From IMG/VR virus record IMGVR_UViG_3300030329_005208, positions 1 through 22,726 of that record: a stretch of 22,726 nucleotides of DNA. One strand, 5' to 3'. Shown here piece by piece: positions 5,219 to 11,033 of the stretch (its first letter is position 1; each line of letters opens with the position of its first letter). The DNA is from a virus. The notes beneath the pieces were generated by a model that saw only the letters and a list, made by a program, of their open reading frames with translations, was not told the DNA's origin and did no database searches. A program made the translations under genes and the position numbers.

Positions 5219-5645
5219 AGAAATAACATTCAAAGATGTATGGGAAACTCTAAGAGCAATAGATACATCTAAGATTGAAGTTCAAAAAAGTGGATTATCT
5301 TATGTTGGTTGGGCAGATGCCTGGGCTTGTATAATGGAGCATTATCCTGAAGCAACATATGATTTCCCTGAGCCTACCTTCTATGGCTTAGAAGATAGTA
5401 AAACTTGTGAAGTGCATTGTAGTGTTAGCATAGGAGATCTAACAAGAGAATTTTCTCTACCAGTAATGACAGCTATGATGCCCATGAAATCAATAACCAA
5501 TCCAACATCAAGAGATATATCAGATGCTAAAGCTAGATGCTTAGTTAAGGTTTTGGCTATGTTTGGTTTAGGGTTGCATTTATGGGAGAAAAAAGACAAC
5601 AAACAAACTGGAAAGCCTAAAGCATTTGATGGTAATCCATTTTAG
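5211..5645 (+). CDS. Single-strand annealing protein, DUF1071/Sak-like
   Basis: A 144-residue phage recombinase of the single-strand annealing type, which pairs complementary ssDNA during recombination-dependent replication and repair. Family hallmarks visible are LSYVGWADAWA (29-39) early in the domain and the C-terminal core TSRDISDAKARCLVKVLAMFG (99-119) followed by LGLHLWEK. The last residues, FDGNPF, resemble the tip by which SSB recruits partners, which fits a protein working at the replisome. I chose the ATG at 5211 behind AAAGGAATAACA; an in-frame ATG five codons upstream lacks a site. The SSB-like gene at 5751 lies one micro-ORF downstream, and two nucleases lie 3 kb further on, forming a recombination set. 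Confidence 0.85.
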   Translation: MSKEITFKDVWETLRAIDTSKIEVQKSGLSYVGWADAWACIMEHYPEATYDFPEPTFYGLEDSKTCEVHCSVSIGDLTREFSLPVMTAMMPMKSITNPTSRDISDAKARCLVKVLAMFGLGLHLWEKKDNKQTGKPKAFDGNPF

Positions 5646-5654
5646 AAAGGAATA

Positions 5655-5741
5655 ATGATGAATATAGATATAGGGATGTTGGAATTAACAACAATATGTT
5701 TCACGATAGTAATTGTAGTATATTTAACTAAATTCAAATAA
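5655..5741 (+). CDS. Putative membrane micro-protein, 28 aa
   Basis: A 28-codon frame with tandem ATGs at 5655 and 5658 behind AGAAAGGAATA. It begins with a short polar stretch and has a hydrophobic helix at about residues 9-24 (Leu, Thr, Ile, Val, Phe) with a basic end (LTKFK), the form of a one-helix membrane peptide. It fills the gap between the annealing and SSB-like genes without leaving spare bases, and its end carries the ribosome-binding site AAGGAGAACGA for the next gene. Its size limits certainty. Confidence 0.42.
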   Translation: MMNIDIGMLELTTICFTIVIVVYLTKFK

Positions 5742-5750
5742 GGAGAACGA

Positions 5751-5990
5751 ATGGAAAGAAAAGATAACTCAGGTGCTTTATTTAAAGTAGATGAGGTTAA
5801 ATCAGAAAAACACCCAGTTTATACTGGTAAGGCATTAATAGATGGTAAGGATAAATATATTAGTGCTTGGATTAATACATCAAAAGCAGGAAATAAATAT
5901 ATGTCTTTAAAGTTTGAAGATCCAAAACCTAAAGATGAATATTTTACATCAACTGCTACACCTGTGCCAGAAGAAGAAGTTCCATTCTAA
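5751..5990 (+). CDS. Minimal SSB-like protein (DUF736-like OB fold) with PF tip
   Basis: The 79-residue product begins NSGALFKVDEVKSEKHPVYT and continues with GKALIDGKDKYISAWINTSK and GNKYMSLKF, the pattern of DUF736-type small OB-fold proteins found in phages and plasmids. The linker from about residue 58 is charged and then Thr/Pro-rich, and it ends EEEVPF, like the acidic ...PF tip of bacterial SSB that docks repair enzymes. A role coating or handling ssDNA alongside the annealing protein is an inference. The ATG at 5751 follows AAGGAGAACGA. Its stop overlaps the next start (TAATG). Confidence 0.72.
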   Translation: MERKDNSGALFKVDEVKSEKHPVYTGKALIDGKDKYISAWINTSKAGNKYMSLKFEDPKPKDEYFTSTATPVPEEEVPF

Positions 5991-6085
5991 TGGAAGAATT
6001 TATAGATTCAATAGATGAATTTTTCAATTCAATACTAGGTGTGCTAGACTCAATTTTTCAGGCAATATTTGGTGAAGTTGAGTAA
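5990..6085 (+). CDS. Acidic amphipathic micro-protein, 31 aa
   Basis: A 31-codon frame overlapping its neighbours by TAATG at both ends (5988-5992 and 6083-6087), which argues for coupled translation. The peptide alternates acidic residues with Phe, Ile and Leu (MEEFIDSIDEFFNSILGVL) and has no basic residue at all. It would form a strongly amphipathic acidic helix, suitable for binding a protein groove. I do not recognise it. It lies between an SSB-like and a replication-like gene. Confidence 0.48.
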   Translation: MEEFIDSIDEFFNSILGVLDSIFQAIFGEVE

Positions 6086-6558
6086 TGCCACTTTTCCTTG
6101 AAATATTAATAAGGGAGAATGGTAAAGAGAGGTGGGTGGACTCTCGAAAGTTATTCAAGTATCTCTTGGAGGATTACTCAAAGGTCGATTATAAAGGCAA
6201 ACTAGTCGATCCCTACAACACTCGGATCAAGAAGTTTTACTCAAATATCCCCCAAGAGTTACTTGATACTTGGAAAAAAGCATATCCAAATGTGGACATC
6301 CAAGAACAATTAAAAAAATGTGAAGCATGGCTTTTAAGCAATACCAATAAGGCTAAAAAAGATTTCAAAAGATTTACGAACAATTGGCTTTCTAGAGCAA
6401 TGGAATTTGGAGGAAATATTCCAATTCAAGTTGATACTCAAATAGAAAAGCAAATCAAAAAACAACAAGAGTATAATAGACAAGCAGAAATTGATTCTGC
6501 CCCACAAGAATGGGTTCAGGATCTACTTAAAAAAACAAAAGAGAATATGAGCAAATGA
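6085..6558 (+). CDS. Putative phage replication accessory protein, 157 aa
   Basis: The central part carries a motif I associate with C-terminal regions of phage replication initiators, replisome organisers and helicase loaders: WKKAYPNVDIQEQLKKCEAW (63-82), LLSNTNKAKKDF (83-94) and KRFTNNWLSRA (95-105). The N-terminal 60 residues look like a separate basic domain (VDSRKLFKYL), possibly a helix-turn-helix remnant or DNA-binding lobe. The C-terminal 45 residues are Gln/Lys/Glu-rich and helical. The expected role is loading or organising replication proteins at the phage origin. No helicase or polymerase is visible in this window, so the partner would be host-encoded or outside it. The stop overlaps the next start by ATGA. 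Confidence 0.6.
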   Translation: MPLFLEILIRENGKERWVDSRKLFKYLLEDYSKVDYKGKLVDPYNTRIKKFYSNIPQELLDTWKKAYPNVDIQEQLKKCEAWLLSNTNKAKKDFKRFTNNWLSRAMEFGGNIPIQVDTQIEKQIKKQQEYNRQAEIDSAPQEWVQDLLKKTKENMSK

Positions 6559-6788
6559 TTGAAGAAAAAACAGATGGCATTATAAAATCTTTAAGTGATG
6601 AGTGTGAAAGACTGCAAAAAGAAAACAGACTTTTAAGGGATAAACTTTCTGTTGCAATAGAAGGTTTGGAAGTATTATTTTCTGATGGTAATATAAATGG
6701 TATTCCACAAAAAACACTTGAAGCAATAAAATCTTTAGAAGAATTGCCACAAGACACAAGCACAGAAGAAGACAAAAAAACAGAATAA
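6555..6788 (+). CDS. Coiled-coil protein, 77 aa
   Basis: The ATG at 6555 overlaps the end of the preceding replication-like gene (ATGA). Residues about 8-43 form a clear heptad-containing coiled coil (IIKSLSDECERLQKENRLLR), then a loop with DGNINGIP (residues 44-51) and a second short helix, ending in an acidic Thr/Glu/Lys tail. A homodimer or a partner of the preceding protein is likely. I do not recognise a family. Confidence 0.62.
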   Translation: MIEEKTDGIIKSLSDECERLQKENRLLRDKLSVAIEGLEVLFSDGNINGIPQKTLEAIKSLEELPQDTSTEEDKKTE

Positions 6789-6835
6789 CAAATAGGTGTG
6801 TTTATTTCAGTCGGATGAGAAGTTTTGTGGCACTA

Positions 6836-6903
6836 TGGTGGTAGGTGGCGACAGGTTTTTATTATTCCTTTACCTGTGGGGGGTTCGATTCCCCCACCAC
6901 CAC
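6836..6903 (+). ncRNA. tRNA/tmRNA-like element lacking a D stem
   Basis: TGGTGGT (6836-6842) pairs fully with ACCACCA (6896-6902) as a seven-pair acceptor stem. GGGGG (6879-6883), TTCGATT and CCCCC (6891-6895) form a perfect T arm directly before it. ACAGG (6851-6855) pairs with CCTGT (6873-6877) around a 17-base loop where an anticodon arm would be. Between acceptor and this arm there are only AGGTGGCG, so there is no D stem. CGACAGG at the loop/stem junction resembles the conserved D-loop segment of tmRNA. There is no room for a tag-peptide reading frame. It could be a tRNA mimic, a reduced tmRNA domain, a decayed phage tRNA or an attachment site borrowed from a tRNA/tmRNA 3' end. Confidence 0.6.
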
Positions 6904-6933
6904 AAGGGTATCAATAAATAACAAAGGCTAATT

Positions 6934-7158
6934 ATGGACAAAACTCATCAAGTAATCCTGGACACCTATCGGTTCAGGTTAAGGAATTATTGCGAAACTG
7001 GTATCGGCAATAAATCTAAAGTAACAGGAACTACAATAACAAAAACAATGATATTTAATTGCTTAGATAGATATATAGAGCTAGGTGGCGATCTGTCAGA
7101 GGTTAAAATAGATGATAAAATATATCAAGAATTTCAGTCAGAGATGTCAATGTTGTAA
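6934..7158 (+). CDS. Hypothetical protein, 74 aa
   Basis: I do not recognise this protein. It is the first gene after the tRNA-like element and restarts the rightward run; the ATG at 6934 has only a weak site (AAAGG at 6923-6927). It is helical, with a basic N-terminal segment DTYRFRLRNY (residues 10-19), a Gly/Thr-rich loop (23-37) and a hydrophobic helix IFNCLDRYIELGG (40-52). Two cysteines (Cys20, Cys43) are too far apart for a zinc knuckle. It overlaps the start of the next frame. Confidence 0.58.
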   Translation: MDKTHQVILDTYRFRLRNYCETGIGNKSKVTGTTITKTMIFNCLDRYIELGGDLSEVKIDDKIYQEFQSEMSML

Positions 7159-7330
7159 TGATTATAAAATGAATGCACCATTCTATGAATGGCACTCTGA
7201 AATAACAAAAAAGTTTATAGGTGTAATCTGCAAGAAGTGTGCAGTCAGGGAATTGTTTGGCACAAAATACAAGCAAAATCCAAGTTATAAAAAATGGATA
7301 GAGGAGGAAAATGGAAGAAGTAAAATGTAA
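7112..7330 (+). CDS. Small zinc-ribbon protein, 72 aa
   Basis: Two cysteine pairs, RCQCCNDYK (residues 11-19) and CKKCAVRELFG (40-50), form a CxxC-x25-CxxC zinc ribbon. Because the first knuckle is upstream of the internal Met (residue 20), translation must start before it; the only visible start is the ATG at 7112, which overlaps the previous gene by 47 bases and has a poor ribosome-binding site. The pattern after the second knuckle suggests a short helix, and the tail is charged (KKWIEEENG). Nucleic-acid binding is plausible but unproven. It overlaps the following zinc-finger gene. Confidence 0.55.
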   Translation: MIKYIKNFSQRCQCCNDYKMNAPFYEWHSEITKKFIGVICKKCAVRELFGTKYKQNPSYKKWIEEENGRSKM

Positions 7331-7508
7331 TATATGTGATTCTCCAATTGAAGAAGATGAAGGTATTGCAGGATATTTTGGAATATGCCCTGTTGCCTTT
7401 TGCTGTTGGTGTATGTCCTCTATGACAGACATGGTTATACAAACTCAAGGTTTTAATGATATAGATATGTTAGAAGAAAGAATAAGGGAATTAAAAGATG
7501 ATATGTGA
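7311..7508 (+). CDS. Small cysteine-rich zinc-finger-like protein, 65 aa
   Basis: The ATG at 7311 sits behind GGAGGAAA inside the end of the preceding gene. Cysteines lie at CNIC (6-9) and around ICPVAFCCWC (25-34), enough ligands for one or two zinc ions in a treble-clef or ribbon-like knuckle. The C-terminal third is a charged helix (IDMLEERIRELKDD). I do not recognise a family. It forms part of a set of four successive tiny CxxC proteins. Confidence 0.58.
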   Translation: MEEVKCNICDSPIEEDEGIAGYFGICPVAFCCWCMSSMTDMVIQTQGFNDIDMLEERIRELKDDM

Positions 7509-7626
7509 AAAATGTAAAAAGAAGATAAACAAACCAAGTGAAACACCACAAGAGGCTATGAGGAAGTTTGCACTTAAACTTAAAAAAGAAAACGAAAAAA
7601 TTAAAAAGGAAAAAAGTGGAAGCTAA
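7498..7626 (+). CDS. Very small CxxC protein, 42 aa
   Basis: A 42-codon frame from the ATG at 7498 overlapping the end of the previous gene by 11 bases, with AAGGGAATTAAAAG upstream. It has a single knuckle, CEKC at residues 3-6, then a Lys/Glu-rich helix that makes up most of the chain. One CxxC could bind zinc only as a dimer or with a partner. Its end overlaps the probable GTG start of the PP-loop gene, so it may serve translational coupling. Confidence 0.45.
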   Translation: MICEKCKKKINKPSETPQEAMRKFALKLKKENEKIKKEKSGS

Positions 7627-8449
7627 AGACATATATAAAAAATATGCTAAAGGAAATAAAGATGCACCACTTAAAATTATATCATTGGGCTTAGGTGTCC
7701 AATCTACTGCTGTATATTTAATGAGTTCTATGGGTTATAAACTGCCTAGGGCAGATTATGCTGTGTTTGCTGATCCTGGTGCAGAGCATCCAAAAACTTA
7801 TAAAATATTAGAATGGTTATTGGAGTGGAAGGAAAATAATAATGGCATTGATATTATAACTAATAAAGATAGAAATCTTTATGAAGATATAATTAATAAA
7901 ATACCTAAAGGAGAAAGAGTTGCATCAATTCCAGCATTTTCTAAAAATAACGATGGTTTACTAATGAGGCAATGTACAAGTGAATATAAAATACAACCTG
8001 TAATCAAAACTGCAAGAAGTTTACATAATCTAAAGCCAAGACAAAGAATGTTAGAAACAGAAATGTGGCTAGGCATATCTTTAGATGAAATAGAGAGAAT
8101 GAAAGAAAGCAACCTTTACAATATTAAGTATTTTTATCCTCTAGTATATCATGTGTTATCAAGAAATGATTGTATTGACTTTTTTAAAGATAATAATTTT
8201 CCCATACCTGTTAAATCATCTTGTGTTTTTTGCCCATATCATTCTAATAAATTTTGGAAAGAGATGAAGTCTGATCAAAATGTATGGGATGATATTATTA
8301 AAGTAGATAAAACTATTAGAAACAACAAAAGATTGAAAGAATCTCAATATTTACACAGATCGTGTACCCCTATAAATGAAGTAGATTTCGAGGATAATCA
8401 ACTAGAAATGTTTGAAGGATATGATTGTGAAGGTTATTGTGGATTATAA
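7616..8449 (+). CDS. PP-loop ATPase, PAPS-reductase/DndC-like family
   Basis: A 277-residue member of the adenine-nucleotide alpha-hydrolase/PAPS reductase superfamily. The PP-loop is SLGLGVQST (23-31), followed by a strand ending FADPGAEHP (51-59). RQCTSEYKIQP (118-128) is the conserved substrate-side motif, and Cys120 with CVFC (203-206), Cys250 and a C-terminal CEGYC (271-275) could hold an iron-sulfur cluster or zinc. Such enzymes activate substrates with ATP for sulfur transfer or reduction; the substrate here cannot be read from sequence. I chose the GTG at 7616 (AAAAAGG upstream, overlapping the previous stop by 11 bases). A TTG at 7568 would add 16 Lys-rich residues out of the shadow of the previous gene. 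A role in nucleic-acid thiolation or modification is a guess. Confidence 0.75.
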   Translation: MEAKDIYKKYAKGNKDAPLKIISLGLGVQSTAVYLMSSMGYKLPRADYAVFADPGAEHPKTYKILEWLLEWKENNNGIDIITNKDRNLYEDIINKIPKGERVASIPAFSKNNDGLLMRQCTSEYKIQPVIKTARSLHNLKPRQRMLETEMWLGISLDEIERMKESNLYNIKYFYPLVYHVLSRNDCIDFFKDNNFPIPVKSSCVFCPYHSNKFWKEMKSDQNVWDDIIKVDKTIRNNKRLKESQYLHRSCTPINEVDFEDNQLEMFEGYDCEGYCGL

Positions 8450-8468
8450 TACAAATAGGTTTATTTTT

Positions 8469-8603
8469 ATGGGTTGGAATGGTAATAATTGTGAAAATTG
8501 TAACTACACAATAGCAAGATTATTAGATAAGCATAATAGAGATGAAAAAATAAGATATTGCTATAATTGTAAATTAAAGGAGAAAAATGACACATCCAAG
8601 TAA
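8469..8603 (+). CDS. Small zinc-ribbon protein, 44 aa
   Basis: CENC (residues 7-10) and CYNC (32-35) form a tidy CxxC-x21-CxxC zinc ribbon in a 44-residue chain, basic at the end. I chose the ATG at 8469, nine bases behind AGG (8457-8459); an in-frame start at 8412 lies inside the PP-loop gene and would add 19 residues. The 3' end overlaps the next gene by 17 bases and carries its AAAGGAG site. Being directly after the PP-loop enzyme, it may be a partner. Confidence 0.5.
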   Translation: MGWNGNNCENCNYTIARLLDKHNRDEKIRYCYNCKLKEKNDTSK

Positions 8604-8955
8604 AGTAAAAGGTAATACCTACGAAAGAGAGATTGTAGAAAAGTTTAAAGAACAAGGAATTGAATGCAAAAGAGCATGGGGATCTAATGGTCAAGCATTC
8701 GGTATGCATGAAGAAGTTGATTGTTTAGCTAATGGAGAGCTTAGAATACAGGCTAAAAGGCGAAAAAACATAGCAAAATGGCTAAAACCTAGTGTGTTTG
8801 TAGATGCAGTAGTGGTTAGAGAAGATAGGGGGCAAAATTTCATTATTTTAAGATTGGAAGATTTCCTTGAAGATTATAAGAAATTTTTAGAATTTAAGAA
8901 AATAGCAGGGAAAGATGTTGAAAGGTTTTTGGAGGGTGAAAATGCCAAACCATAA
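8587..8955 (+). CDS. PD-(D/E)XK endonuclease, Holliday-junction-resolvase-like
   Basis: A 122-residue nuclease-fold protein. KGNTYEREIVEKF (8-20) supplies the conserved N-terminal helix Glu, WGSNGQAFGMHEEVDCLA (31-48) the glycine loop and catalytic Asp45, and ELRIQAKRRKNIAKW (51-65) the Q-x-K catalytic pair on the next strand. This order (E...D...[EQ]xK) matches the Hjc/archaeal-type resolvase fold used by many phages to clear branched DNA before packaging. Substrate specificity is inferred from fold only. The ATG at 8587 follows AAAGGAGAAA. The gene overlaps the following nuclease-like gene by 14 bases. Confidence 0.76.
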   Translation: MTHPSKVKGNTYEREIVEKFKEQGIECKRAWGSNGQAFGMHEEVDCLANGELRIQAKRRKNIAKWLKPSVFVDAVVVREDRGQNFIILRLEDFLEDYKKFLEFKKIAGKDVERFLEGENAKP

Positions 8956-9397
8956 AGAACATTTTAATGTAAGAAAGAAAAATAACACAGCAGAAAAATT
9001 CTTTGAGTTTTATTGTGCTAGAAACAATATAACTTGTGCTAGGTATGGAATGGATCAGTTAAACTCAGGAATTACAGGCAAAGAATTTATAACTATAGAT
9101 AAGATGATTAGAAACTCTCCTGATTATATTATGATTAGCAAAGGCACTTATTTTGTTGAAGTTAAAGGTTGTAAGGATTCACTGGGAATGAAATTATCAG
9201 ATATTAAGTCTTACAAAATATGGAATGAAGTAATGCCTCTTTTGTATTTCTTCTACTCTGCAAGTTTTAACCAGTATAAAATAATGAAACATGAAGATTT
9301 TATCGACTTAGCATGTTCATGTGAAACCAAGAGGTATCCTGATAATAATGAAGAATATTATTGTGTTCATTGGGGGGTGTTAAATGAGAATATGTAG
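8942..9397 (+). CDS. Second PD-(D/E)XK nuclease-like protein
   Basis: A 151-residue product with the PD-(D/E)XK signature: an N-terminal helix with Glu18 (NNTAEKFFEFYCARNN), NSPDYIMIS (58-66) giving Pro-Asp61, and YFVEVKGCKDS (70-80) giving the Glu73-x-Lys75 pair. I chose the ATG at 8942 behind the excellent GGAGGGTGAA; an in-frame ATG at 8915 lies in the preceding gene without a site. The region after the core is hydrophobic and aromatic (LLYFFYSASF), then Cys/Asp/Tyr-rich. It is not clearly related in sequence to the resolvase just before it. Roles could include recombination, host DNA degradation or restriction-like activity; no methyltransferase is nearby. Confidence 0.65.
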   Translation: MPNHKEHFNVRKKNNTAEKFFEFYCARNNITCARYGMDQLNSGITGKEFITIDKMIRNSPDYIMISKGTYFVEVKGCKDSLGMKLSDIKSYKIWNEVMPLLYFFYSASFNQYKIMKHEDFIDLACSCETKRYPDNNEEYYCVHWGVLNENM

Positions 9398-9548
9398 GAA
9401 ATGTGGAGATAGAATAACACATAAAAATCAATTAAGGAATCATCATTATCCAGGAATACAAACAATTTGTAAGCCATGTAAGAACAAATACTTAAAAAAA
9501 CTCAATCAAAAAAAGTATAAAACTATAAAAGACAATCCTCTTTGGTAG
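9384..9548 (+). CDS. Small zinc-ribbon protein, 54 aa, last rightward gene
   Basis: The frame from the ATG at 9384 overlaps the end of the nuclease-like gene by 14 bases, behind GGGGGGTG. CRKC (4-7) and CKPC (28-31) form a zinc ribbon followed by a long Lys-rich helix, KNKYLKKLNQKKYKTIKDN (32-50). The basic helix suggests nucleic-acid binding; small HNH-like or recombination-endonuclease-VII-like proteins can look like this at the N-terminus, but the catalytic part is missing. Its stop lies in a palindrome shared with the converging late gene. Confidence 0.6.
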   Translation: MRICRKCGDRITHKNQLRNHHYPGIQTICKPCKNKYLKKLNQKKYKTIKDNPLW

Positions 9549-9557
9549 TCTACCAAA
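9541..9557. terminator. Palindrome spanning both converging stop codons (candidate bidirectional terminator)
   Basis: TTTGGTAG (9541-9548), one central T and CTACCAAA (9550-9557) form a perfect inverted repeat. The + strand stop TAG occupies 9546-9548, and the - strand stop is the complement of CTA at 9550-9552. Both reading frames end Trp-stop within the arms. As RNA it gives a short hairpin. The T run downstream on the + strand (9567-9571) is weak, so termination efficiency is doubtful. Confidence 0.45.
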
Positions 9558-10563
9558 CTTCCACAATTTTTAAGCTAATATCATAAACTTTGTAAGCTGA
9601 TTGACTTATTCTTAAAGAATCTTGATCAAACTTACAAATATAAAAGTCATCATTATGATTACTATCAGGTTGAAATATGAAGTGCAAAGCTCCCCCTAGT
9701 GTTTTGTTCCACACTTGTGCATAGAAGGAATCGTCTGTTTCTATATTGAATCCTAGGTATGAGCTGGATGTTGGCTCTCCATCAGTTAAATTATCTAAGT
9801 CACTTGTTTCATAAGTAGAATCATTGGGATGTTCTGTATAGCTACTGGCTCTAGGGTTAGATGAGAACAAGTCGGTATCACTTATATAAGAGAATTTTAA
9901 AGACCACGATTTTCTTCCATTCCTTCTAGCTCCTGTTGAGGTAACATCTAATGAGCTTGAGTATACATCAAAAGGATTTGTTTTATAATTTTGAAATATC
10001 CATAAAGGATTTCCTGTATATTTAATATTAGATATACTTCCACCACCTGATGTAGTTATGGTATCAACTCCATCCATTTCTATTTCCATATTTAATTTTA
10101 AGTCAGGAGAGTGGGGCATAGTATATTGAATGCCTGTGCTAATAGCTCCTACACCAAAATCTGCACTAAGGGTAAGAGAGCTTACACCTGTTGTAGTGGT
10201 TGTAAATATTGTTGAACCCTTTAAAGGGCTCATACTATTGCCATTTTCAGTATTTTCTAAATTTGCATTTAACACCTCGGTAAGACTCATTGAAGATTCA
10301 GTATCAGGTGTCATAGTTACTGTTGGAGTAAGAGCATGATTTAAAAAAGCAAAATAGTATTTCATATTTCCATTAAAATCATATTTGTCGGTATTTACAG
10401 GGAGATTAATAGGATTAGAACTTGAGTATACATCTGTATATGTAGTAGGGGAAAGGGTAAAGGCATCGCTTGGTTCGTTAGCTGTAATACTCGTTCCTAT
10501 TGTTTTGTGATATAAATAATTATCTATATAAAATACTGGTGTCCCTAAATTACTATAAGCCAT
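9550..10563 (-). CDS. Putative tail/virion protein, 337 aa
   Basis: The last gene of the leftward late operon. It is Ser/Thr/Asn/Gly-rich and looks beta-structured throughout, like distal tail or adhesin-type virion proteins. No collagen repeats, peptidase or lysozyme motif is visible. A segment with RRNGRKSWSLKFSYISDTDL (residues about 214-233) reminds me of a pattern in hypothetical structural proteins of marine phages. There is no signal peptide. The ATG at 10563 has AAAGGATTTATGA upstream. The position after the tail-tip proteins suggests a tail-tip, fibre or decoration component; receptor binding is a possibility, not shown. Confidence 0.62.
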   Translation of the reverse strand: MAYSNLGTPVFYIDNYLYHKTIGTSITANEPSDAFTLSPTTYTDVYSSSNPINLPVNTDKYDFNGNMKYYFAFLNHALTPTVTMTPDTESSMSLTEVLNANLENTENGNSMSPLKGSTIFTTTTTGVSSLTLSADFGVGAISTGIQYTMPHSPDLKLNMEIEMDGVDTITTSGGGSISNIKYTGNPLWIFQNYKTNPFDVYSSSLDVTSTGARRNGRKSWSLKFSYISDTDLFSSNPRASSYTEHPNDSTYETSDLDNLTDGEPTSSSYLGFNIETDDSFYAQVWNKTLGGALHFIFQPDSNHNDDFYICKFDQDSLRISQSAYKVYDISLKIVEVW

Positions 10564-10577
10564 TCATAAATCCTTTC

Positions 10578-11033
10578 TTAATCATAAAATTTGTCAGATG
10601 ATATTCCAACTATATTTTCATTTGTGTTAATATTGCTTTTTGTATCAGATGGTAATTCTGTTTCAGCAATAAAATGTGATTGCCCCCAGCCAAAAACTAC
10701 AACTTTTTGAAACTTTGTTATTAATCCTCTGAATCTAAGAAAAGCACCATCTTGTATTTTCTGCTTAAAGGGATTAAGTATTACAATTTTGTTTTTATGT
10801 TTGTTTACCTTTATTATTATATTTGGATAATTACTATTAACTTTAATTATTTTTCCAATGTAGTTAATTTCTAACATCTTAAATACACCACTTGACTCGA
10901 TATTTATAATATAATTGAGGTTTTTGTAGCCTAAAGCATCAGGATCTGATTCTAAAGAAAGTTTACAAAGTGTAATTTTCTCCACATCCTTAAATTTATT
11001 CTTTATAATATTTTTTCTTTTTATAAGGTTCAC
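10578..11033 (-). CDS. Tail-associated hypothetical protein, about 151 aa
   Basis: A basic, Ile/Lys/Asn-rich protein. The core (IGKIIKVNSNYPNIIIKVNK) reads as alternating beta strands, and the end is polar and Asn/Ser-rich. I placed the start at the GTG at 11033, which overlaps the upstream stop as GTGA and has a GGAA sequence a few bases upstream; a TTG at 11048 would add five residues but has no ribosome-binding site. The tight overlap implies production alongside the large tail-tip protein, perhaps as a tip or adaptor component. I do not recognise a family. Confidence 0.58.
   Translation of the reverse strand: MNLIKRKNIIKNKFKDVEKITLCKLSLESDPDALGYKNLNYIINIESSGVFKMLEINYIGKIIKVNSNYPNIIIKVNKHKNKIVILNPFKQKIQDGAFLRFRGLITKFQKVVVFGWGQSHFIAETELPSDTKSNINTNENIVGISSDKFYD

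Noticed and set aside
6796-6903. A longer class II tRNA (Ser/Leu type) with 6851-6877 as its variable arm
   Set aside because: No upstream segment pairs with the ACCACCA strand at the required distance, whereas TGGTGGT at 6836 pairs perfectly.
7103-7448. Leftward frames opposite the zinc-ribbon genes
   Set aside because: Antisense to frames with ordered CxxC knuckles and good ribosome-binding sites; they have no leader of their own.
7568-7615. TTG start for the PP-loop protein
   Set aside because: It would add 16 Lys-rich residues encoded inside the previous small gene, with a poorer start codon; the GTG at 7616 has an AAAAAGG site and a normal short overlap.
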